Assembly: GCA_023897205.1 (NCBI GenBank)
Contig: JAHWDD010000003.1
Coordinates: 995,665 to 1,059,664 of the forward strand
Reading direction: 5' to 3'
Source of the DNA: Exophiala sp. HKRS030
Lineage: Eukaryota > Ascomycota > Eurotiomycetes > Chaetothyriales > Herpotrichiellaceae
Length of the DNA: 64,000 nt
Every line of letters begins with the position of its first letter. Within the stretch, counting starts at the first letter, position 1. The notes below the pieces were generated by a model that was not told the DNA's origin, ran no database searches, and saw only the letters and a program-made list of their open reading frames with translations. The translations under genes were made by a program, and so were the position numbers. Below are positions 57,701 through 64,000 of the stretch, piece after piece.

Positions 57701-59854
57701 ATGTCGAAGACCGAGATACTGCCTCCTAATAGAGCGACATTCGCCTCGGTCTTCTCTCATCCTACATTCCGGCCGCCCAAACATCAACAGCGCTTCACCG
57801 CGACTGCAAGCAAACAGCTACCAGTCATCAAGTCAACCCTTAAACACCATCTACGATCACTTCTGGGCATAGGAGATGAAACCTTCTTGTATGGTCAGGA
57901 TCGATGGATCTCTGGAAGGGGTGGTCCATTTCACAGCCATTTCGAAACGTGTCCGGATCCAGCGCAAATACGGCACCCTACTTCTGAAGACCATGCTACT
58001 CAATTAGCCAGAGAATCTCGCTCGCCGTTATGGACGTATCTTGAACAATGGAAATCAATCGTGGGACCATCGACGCTCAAGAAACAACTCGCCAGCTTTC
58101 TGATAGACCTCCTTGCAGAATTCATCACCTGGTCCTACGCGGGCGTGTACCGCGAATGGCTTGAAAGACATCTTGATTTTTGGGTTGAGCACCTTCTCGC
58201 TCGGATCACCCAAAAGATGTGTCATCATCTGGAAGACGATTCCCAGAGTTTATCTACACCTGTCGAAACGAAGAAATGGAAAGACATGGCGACGGCCCGC
58301 CTAGGCGCTCTTCGTGTCGATGAACTCTTCAACGTCATCGTCGAATGGGACGTAACTGCACCAGCGATAGAGGATCTTCGAGCGTTCACTACTAACCCTG
58401 CAACACGAGCATATTTGACCCAAGATTTTGCAAACGTCCTACAAAAGCGCCTTCTACATCCTGGCGCATCAACAGTTGAAATCCTCCAGATCTACATCTC
58501 CATCATCCGCGCATTCCGCATCCTCGATCCAAGAGGCGTGCTCCTCGACCGCATTGCACGAAAACTGCGTCGCTACCTCCGTGAACGCGACGACACAATC
58601 AAGGTCATCGTCGTAGGACTCCTCAGTGATCCAGGCAGCGACGACGGAAAACCAGCGCCCCCTGACCCGAACGTGCTCACCGAGCTTGCTGTGGAATTAA
58701 ACAACACCAACAATCAATCCAGCGGTGCGGACGATACCGACTTTGACTGGAACAACATGGACTGGGTGCCTGACCCGATCGACGCGGCTCCAGACTACGC
58801 GAAGACCAAGAACGACGTGATAGGAAGTCTGATCACGCTATTCGACACGAAGGACGTTTTCGTGCGGGAACTACAATACTACATCGCAGATCGCCTGCTC
58901 AAGAAAAACGAAGACTTCAACCAGGAGATCTCTGTGCTGGAGCATCTCAAGCTCCGGTTCGGTGACGCAGCCCTGCAAGGTTGCGAAGTCATGCTCCGCG
59001 ATGTCTTGGATTCGAGAAAGGTGGACACCGTGGTTCGTCGTGACCGGGGAATGCATGATCCGTCGGCCACAGACGGAAGAGAAGGAGACGGCGTCCAATT
59101 ACATGCCAAAATTTTGTCGCGCTTATTCTGGCCATCCATACCGGAGCAAGGCTTCACCGTGCCTAAGTTCGTGCAGGAACAGCAAAAGAGTTACGAAGCC
59201 GGGTTCGAAGCTCTCAAACAGAACAGAAAACTCACATGGAACAACGCGGTGGGCCAGGTCGAAGTCGAGTTGGAATTCGAGGACCGTACGGTCGTAGAGG
59301 AAGTCCTACCTTGGCACGCAACCGTCATCTACGCGTTCCAGGACACAGGTGCTGCAGACGCGTCTCCAGTGAGCAAAACCGTCGCGGAACTAGCTGCCGA
59401 GCTCAGCATATCCCCTACCCACGTACGCATGGCGTGTGTTTTCTGGATGAGCAAGCGGGTTCTGATAGAGACTATCAGAGACACCTTTGTCGTACTCGAC
59501 CGACTCCCCGATGCGACCGACAGTGCCATGCAAGATGACGGCAGTGGTGCTGGCAGACACGACACCGCTTCTTCCTCGGCTGCTGCTGCTGCCGCCGCGG
59601 TGGCACAGGCAGCAAAGGAGGCCGAGGAGGAAGAGCGAAAGGCCAAAATGGCGGTCTACCATCAATTCGTGGTCAGTATGCTGACGAATCAGGGTGCCAT
59701 GCCGTTGCCACGAATAGCCATGATGTTGGGAATAGTGGTGCCAGGTGGATTCCCCTTTAGTAACGAGGAATTGAAAGAGTTTTTGGTCGGAATGGTGAAA
59801 GATGGAGTGCTCGAGATTGGGCACGGTGGTGCTTATAAAGTTGTTTCTTCTTGA
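57701..59854 (+). CDS. APC2: APC2, anaphase-promoting complex cullin subunit
   Basis: Cullin-like scaffold of the APC/C ubiquitin ligase; it holds the RING subunit Apc11 and controls mitotic exit. A single exon, 717 aa. The N-terminal cullin repeats are helical (about 1-330). The cullin homology domain starts near 380: LITLFDTKDVFVRELQYYIADRLL, NQEISVLEHLKLRFGDAALQGCEVMLRDVLDS, then LSRLFWPSI and the winged-helix segment. The C-terminal APC2 domain (YHQFVVSMLTNQGAMPLPRIAMML, LKEFLVGMVKDGVLEI) ends at GGAYKVV. A poly-Ala/Glu insert (SSSAAAAAAAVAQAAKEAEE) precedes the last domain. Family length is usual for fungi. Confidence 0.95.
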   Translation: MSKTEILPPNRATFASVFSHPTFRPPKHQQRFTATASKQLPVIKSTLKHHLRSLLGIGDETFLYGQDRWISGRGGPFHSHFETCPDPAQIRHPTSEDHATQLARESRSPLWTYLEQWKSIVGPSTLKKQLASFLIDLLAEFITWSYAGVYREWLERHLDFWVEHLLARITQKMCHHLEDDSQSLSTPVETKKWKDMATARLGALRVDELFNVIVEWDVTAPAIEDLRAFTTNPATRAYLTQDFANVLQKRLLHPGASTVEILQIYISIIRAFRILDPRGVLLDRIARKLRRYLRERDDTIKVIVVGLLSDPGSDDGKPAPPDPNVLTELAVELNNTNNQSSGADDTDFDWNNMDWVPDPIDAAPDYAKTKNDVIGSLITLFDTKDVFVRELQYYIADRLLKKNEDFNQEISVLEHLKLRFGDAALQGCEVMLRDVLDSRKVDTVVRRDRGMHDPSATDGREGDGVQLHAKILSRLFWPSIPEQGFTVPKFVQEQQKSYEAGFEALKQNRKLTWNNAVGQVEVELEFEDRTVVEEVLPWHATVIYAFQDTGAADASPVSKTVAELAAELSISPTHVRMACVFWMSKRVLIETIRDTFVVLDRLPDATDSAMQDDGSGAGRHDTASSSAAAAAAAVAQAAKEAEEEERKAKMAVYHQFVVSMLTNQGAMPLPRIAMMLGIVVPGGFPFSNEELKEFLVGMVKDGVLEIGHGGAYKVVSS

Positions 59855-60216
59855 GCAGGGGTATCTACCATACTCAGACATTCTCACGCCTTCACACCCT
59901 TACACCCTCACACACTTTCATGGTATCACGGTATTACGGTTTTACGCATTACGCAATACATATTTGAGGGTGATATTACTAGGACTATGAAAGCCGAAAA
60001 CAGGATGATCATTAGGAGGAGAAAATCAGGTGTCCTTCGCAGGGCAACCGATATCGTGACGCTTCAGGGATCAATGACGAGAGAACCTCACATTCGATCT
60101 CAAGCAAAATCAACATCGATATCAAACAACTCGGTTGTTATATCATCTCGACTCAAGAAGGATTGAACGATTGATACTATTTTGGCAAGCCAAAAGATTT
60201 CCCATCTACCTAGGTC
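59855..60216. other. Intergenic region between convergent genes
   Basis: 362 nt between APC2 and the TauD-like gene. A near copy of the TACCTAGGTA palindrome (TACCTAGGTC) sits at 60207-60216, right beside the TauD stop. No gene. Confidence 0.5.
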
Positions 60217-61482
60217 TTAATCGGCATCCAACCTAGCCACTGGTGGCGTGTCATCAACCTGAATGCCACCCCTCTTCCTTTCGTTATTGTCAGGGAACGG
60301 CAACGTCCAACCACCTTCACTAGCCGGAGTGCTCAGCCAGAGCCTCATGAGGTGTCTCCGCGGCATGCCGCTCTCGGGCGGGTGGTCCCTGTACTCGGTA
60401 CGGGCGTGCAAGACGTGGCTGTTGCTCAGGAACTGAATGTCACCCACGTCGAGGATCATGTGCAACTTGACGCGGTTGCACACGGCCTCGAGGGTTTCGA
60501 GGGCGTGGACCTGTTCGGCGCTCAGAGGTGGGATGATGCCTTTGTCGCTGAACCTGGACAGACTGCGGACGTAGTACGGGTCCCATTTACAATAGACTCT
60601 GTGCTGTTGACGCTCCGGGTTGGTCGGTTCGTCCGATGACGATGGTTCGAGATACATGACGGCCGCTCGGATATAAGGCTCTTCGCCTTTGCTGACCTCG
60701 CCCTTGCGGTCGAAGTACCACACGGGTTTCGTCAGCAGTTCCGCGACATCGGGGTACTCTGCCTGCAAAATGTTCCAGACCTGGTGGACGCACGCGACGT
60801 CGCTCTCGCCGCCGTACTGGGCACGGGCGACGCACAGGAGGCCCACGACGTCCGAGTCATCGGCGTGGAAGAACTGCCTCGCGTTGGTGCGGTAGATGCG
60901 GACCTTGTCGATCTGCGTGCTGTCCTCGCCCAGGTCCTTGACGTGACCGAGGATGTGGCCCCTGCCGTTCTGCGAGACCGGGTACCCGATGTACGTGCCC
61001 AAGCCGACGTAGGCGACGGCGGACTTGTGGTTGCCCCATTCGTGGACCGGGAAACCCTTGTACAGGATGAACCCCTTGCCGTTGAGGATCTCATTGCGCA
61101 TCGCCGCCAGGCTGGCCGCCATGGTGGGGAGGGGGAAGTTGGAAGGATTGATGCCCGTCAGAGGCAGCTCCTGCGCCACAAACGCGTCGGCCGCAGCGGA
61201 GAGCTCGGCGATCTCGGCTTCAGAAAAGACGTGCGTCCATCGTTCCGGGTGAGAGGCGTACTCTTCTGCCGACCAGACGGTGGGGCCGCCGCCGATGTGT
61301 TTTGGGAACGAAGAGTATGGGTAGAGCTTGTCGTAGAGGGGTGGGTGTTGACCCGACGTCTTGAAGCCGTCCGGGAAGATGGACCGATCGACTTCTTCCC
61401 CAGGAGGTTGGTGCGGATGGGGTTTCACCGGGGTCGAAGTCGACGGCGGCAGGGCCGTTGAGTCGACGGCCGTAGGTGCCAT
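60217..61482 (-). CDS. TauD/TfdA-family Fe(II)/2-oxoglutarate dioxygenase
   Basis: Non-heme iron oxygenase that couples 2-oxoglutarate decarboxylation to hydroxylation or desulfonation. A single exon, 421 aa. The facial triad appears as His206-x-Asp208 in RQFFHADDSDVVGLL and the distal His359 in NSHVLHARTEYRDH; the 2-oxoglutarate-binding Arg is in RRHLMRLWLS. The fungal group to which this belongs is widespread, with members often named taurine catabolism dioxygenase; the substrate is not proven, and no sulfonate gene is next to it. Start MAPTAVDSTALPP; no targeting signal. Third-position GC is high compared with neighbours. Confidence 0.92.
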   Translation of the reverse strand: MAPTAVDSTALPPSTSTPVKPHPHQPPGEEVDRSIFPDGFKTSGQHPPLYDKLYPYSSFPKHIGGGPTVWSAEEYASHPERWTHVFSEAEIAELSAAADAFVAQELPLTGINPSNFPLPTMAASLAAMRNEILNGKGFILYKGFPVHEWGNHKSAVAYVGLGTYIGYPVSQNGRGHILGHVKDLGEDSTQIDKVRIYRTNARQFFHADDSDVVGLLCVARAQYGGESDVACVHQVWNILQAEYPDVAELLTKPVWYFDRKGEVSKGEEPYIRAAVMYLEPSSSDEPTNPERQQHRVYCKWDPYYVRSLSRFSDKGIIPPLSAEQVHALETLEAVCNRVKLHMILDVGDIQFLSNSHVLHARTEYRDHPPESGMPRRHLMRLWLSTPASEGGWTLPFPDNNERKRGGIQVDDTPPVARLDAD

Positions 61483-62359
61483 CTTGTTAAAAAGAGATCC
61501 CAGGGAGATGGACCTTACAAGTCGGATTTAGCTAGTTGAGTATTTGAGATTTGATGGATATGACGAGTCGTGAGATCCCGAGGATACGAGTAATGATATA
61601 ATCTCAAGCTGCAGCCGAGTCGTCTCTTGTTGATCGAGGGTACATCAAAGGTACGTACGGAGTATCGGTATCTCAAGATGCGGCTGGCAAACCGAGCGGT
61701 TGGAACAAAAACTAACAAAAAAGCTGACCTGCAAGTTACGAAGGACGACTTCAGGTCACTCTTATAACAATCTCGGGAACAAACCCCCCCTGCCATACGT
61801 TCCATCGAGGGGATCTCCGACGCTGTACGGGACTACACGAGCACTCGCCATGGTGTGAAGCAATCCCCACAAGCAAATACAATACGAGGGGTTTGGAGGG
61901 ATGATGATCCAATCGCGTGGAGAGATTGCGTGATAGCGACAGACCTCCTTGTCACTCACCACCACCACCAACCAACCAACCACCACTCGGAATGTGTTTT
62001 TGGAAAGATGCGCATTCTTGGAAATGTCCGCTCAAAACCACATGCGAACGCGAAAAACGCGGAAGACTTTCCGAGGGCGTGCAGTAAAAAGAGATCACTC
62101 GTACTTCGCTCCGTAGAAGAGGTAACAACTCATCTCGGCGTCTAGGTAGGTTGAGAGACCAAATCGATCTCAAGTACTTGGTATTGCCGTACACTATGTT
62201 CTGGATTCTTCTGCTTTCAAAATTCATGGTTAAGCAAGCACTAGTAGCAGGACCGCTGAATGTACTCTGCTGCAAAGTGAAAAAATCCCCCAGCTTGGGA
62301 TGCTGCCCCCAAACCAACCACCGACTCATGTCATCTTTCATCTTTCGAACCTGAGCCCG
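61483..62359. other. Intergenic region
   Basis: 877 nt holding the TauD promoter and the 3' flank of the Cys-rich protein gene, both minus strand. Contains a CCA/CCAA-rich run at about 61958-61985. No gene seen. Confidence 0.45.
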
Positions 62360-62797
62360 TCACATAACATTGCATCCGCATCCATAATCCGGTGATGGCG
62401 ATGGCCTCGACATCCTGGTCATGCCACAGGAAGTAGTTGTATACCCCTGACCACCGCCGTAGCCACCACCACCGCCACCACCACCCCAGTGATATACAGG
62501 CAAAGGGTTCCCATACCCGTCTGTCAAAGTGTATCCGTTTCCCAGCGTCCCACGATCATAAACATTGTCCACTATTATCCTCGTCGTGCTCGCATCGTAA
62601 TCTGCCTTCTTGTCGCATTCGGGGCACGTGTGAGCGGCGGCCGAAATGTATCTCGACCTGAACAATCCCGGTCTGGCCGGCTCAAAGTGATGAAGATGCC
62701 CGGCGTCGAAACCGGCGGAGCCCCTGTTGCATTTCTTGACGATGGTGACCCATTTGTGGCGGCAAGTATGCGATTTGACAAGTTCGACGGTGCACAT
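62360..62797 (-). CDS. Small Cys-rich fungal protein with possible CaaX box
   Basis: A single exon, 145 aa. The N-terminal half has a fungal-type Cys/His pattern: VKSHTCRHKWVTIVKKC, then HLHHFEP and AHTCPECDKKADYD, consistent with a small zinc site (two CxxC-like or CxH units). A Gly-rich stretch follows (about 105-118, HWGGGGGGGGYGGG). The protein ends in GCGCNVM; the last four residues C-N-V-M fit a CaaX prenylation box with Met favouring farnesylation, and the preceding Cys could be palmitoylated. I do not know a named function. A membrane-attached zinc protein is inferred. Confidence 0.75.
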   Translation of the reverse strand: MCTVELVKSHTCRHKWVTIVKKCNRGSAGFDAGHLHHFEPARPGLFRSRYISAAAHTCPECDKKADYDASTTRIIVDNVYDRGTLGNGYTLTDGYGNPLPVYHWGGGGGGGGYGGGQGYTTTSCGMTRMSRPSPSPDYGCGCNVM

Positions 62798-63191
62798 GGT
62801 TTTTTCTTGCCCCGGGGGATTCTGGTACGAAGAGATGCGACTCTTGGATTGTCTCCTGCGGAGCAGCTTTTTTCTTGTCGATGCCGATTTTGGTTGAAAA
62901 GGTCCGAGGATGTAAAGATAACCTGCATTGAGGAAAAAGGAAGGTTATGGAGGGTCGTATAAACGTAGTTGGTTTCTGGAAGGAGCGTTTGTCGTCGACG
63001 TAGAAAAGTGAAGACTCGCTTCAGTGACACCTTGCAGGTTTCGTGCCTTGAAACTTCTCGTCACCTCTGCGTTTTTCTTTGGCGGAAAACCAACTCAGAC
63101 ACACAGTTTCGACCAGTCATCAATAGACGACGTCAATTGTGAAGAGAAGACCTTGCAACCTCTCCCTTGCATTGGGGAAAGAAGCTGTTTA
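62798..63191. promoter_or_regulatory. Promoter of Cys-rich gene and SDHAF3 3' flank
   Basis: 394 nt between two minus-strand genes; no coding segment recognised. Confidence 0.4.
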
Positions 63192-63638
63192 CTACTTCTC
63201 TCTCGACGTGGCATCTGCGATGGCTTCGAGGATAGGACCGTCTTCTTCTTCGTCCACGCTGTCTCTCCCTCTCTTTTGTATGGCCTGCATCAGTTCATAC
63301 AGCTGACCTATTTGTTGGTCGCTCATCTTGTCCATCACGCCCGGGTCGATCCTTTGCTCTTGCCAATCCTCCCCCTCGAGCATCTGCCCGTAATTCTGCC
63401 ACTCGGTGAGGAATCCCACAATGTGGAGTGGGTTCTCGATGTCTCGATGTCGCCGGAACTCCGCCTTCAAATAGGTGTCTCCAAAGATTCGTTCTTCTGG
63501 TCCTAATCTCTTGCGGTGTATCCGTAGCAGTCTCCGGTACAGAGGAATAGGAGGGAGGAGAGCGAGTGCGGAAGCTCTTTGGCCCGGACGAAACGCCTGC
63601 GTCGCGGGAGCCGCGAGTAGTCGACTGGTTGGACGCAT
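63192..63638 (-). CDS. SDH7: SDHAF3/Acn9 (Sdh7), succinate dehydrogenase assembly factor
   Basis: LYR-motif mitochondrial matrix protein that helps maturation of the Sdh2 iron-sulfur subunit; yeast mutants fail to use acetate (Acn9) and gluconeogenesis is impaired. A single exon, 148 aa. An Arg/Ala-rich presequence covers about 1-30. The LYR is at 33-35 in IPLYRRLLRIHRKRL, followed by the family motifs GDTYLKAEFRRHRDIENPLHIVGFLTEWQNY and an acidic C-terminus. Length and motifs fit the family (about 120-150 aa). Confidence 0.93.
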   Translation of the reverse strand: MRPTSRLLAAPATQAFRPGQRASALALLPPIPLYRRLLRIHRKRLGPEERIFGDTYLKAEFRRHRDIENPLHIVGFLTEWQNYGQMLEGEDWQEQRIDPGVMDKMSDQQIGQLYELMQAIQKRGRDSVDEEEDGPILEAIADATSREK

Positions 63639-64000
63639 GCTGAGTGCGTTCAGCTCCGAAAGACTCCTACGGCAAGTCGTCGACTGGTATCTCTATAAGA
63701 GCATCTGCATAAATCAAAAATGTAGCTCATACCATTTACGAGTGGTGAAATCATTAAAAAGGTCGACTTTTTGGGGCACGTTTCCGATATTTATCCGATT
63801 CATAGAGGGTATTGTGAGCAAAGCCAACCATACCAAAGACAGGTACATTTTCTATCCGTACTAAACGTCTGATGCAGCAATCTGGAATTCTACCACAATC
63901 TCTGTGGTGCTTCCAAGTAATAGCTTGTCCCATCTTTGCTCTGTGTGCATACATACAGCAGACAAGCAGCATAATTTTTGTTTGACCTCTCCATCAAAGC
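63639..64000. promoter_or_regulatory. Promoter of SDHAF3 to window edge
   Basis: 362 nt upstream of SDHAF3. No coding segment is recognised; the frame at 63754-63972 shows no domain. Confidence 0.4.

Noticed and set aside
1..64000. tRNA, rRNA, CRISPR or intact transposon
   Set aside because: No tRNA B-box with a matching A-box, no direct-repeat array with spacers, and no transposase or reverse-transcriptase motif was found by reading; a dedicated scan (tRNAscan, RepeatMasker) would be decisive.

Overview
The window is nuclear DNA of a filamentous ascomycete (Pezizomycotina). This rests on many short GT-AG introns (mostly 44-110 nt), a velvet-family regulator, a copper-fist regulator, a fungal-specific transcription-factor domain, a TauD-type dioxygenase and several families typical of Eurotiomycetes. 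A Eurotiomycete, possibly a black yeast of the Chaetothyriales, is my inference and is not proven. I found no rRNA, tRNA, CRISPR array or intact transposon. About 28 protein genes are supported, many only after joining exons; splice sites were chosen so that the frame closes and the family alignment continues.

Layout. 1-2.2 kb: the start of YAF9 (cut by the window edge) diverges from a mitochondrial-type helical-repeat protein. 2.2-12.7 kb: a gene-poor island whose only convincing gene is a velvet regulator (VelC-like). 12.7-21.7 kb: a VOC/glyoxalase enzyme, a disordered basic nuclear-type protein, a class-3 lipase, and a divergent pair of ribosome-biogenesis genes, NIP7 and NOC3. 23.4-31.1 kb: a tail-anchored AMPK-beta-type glycogen-binding protein, an isochorismatase-like hydrolase, a protein with a degenerate retropepsin-like domain, and a GIT1-type glycerophosphodiester permease.

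32.3-39.1 kb is a carbon-metabolism block: a 4-coumarate-CoA-ligase-like acyl-CoA synthetase with a C-terminal AKL peroxisomal signal diverges from PEX11, and PEP carboxykinase follows. The shared promoter carries three CCTCGG sites (FarA/FarB type), and the PCK leader carries one CCGN7CCG site (AcuK/AcuM type). This fits joint use on fatty acids: activation and import, peroxisome proliferation, gluconeogenesis.

41.2-64 kb: a copper-fist regulator, a DHR2-like RNA helicase, a short-chain dehydrogenase, a GFA/CENP-V-type zinc protein, the carrier MTM1, an F-box/TPR protein, the eRF1 methyltransferase MTQ2, a fungal transcription-factor-domain protein, APC2, a TauD-like dioxygenase, a small Cys-rich protein ending in a possible CaaX box, and the SDH assembly factor SDHAF3. 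Most are housekeeping genes. The less described items are the tail-anchored CBM protein, the retropepsin-like protein with CTGS in place of DTGS, the CaaX-ending Cys-rich protein, and the gene-poor velvet island.
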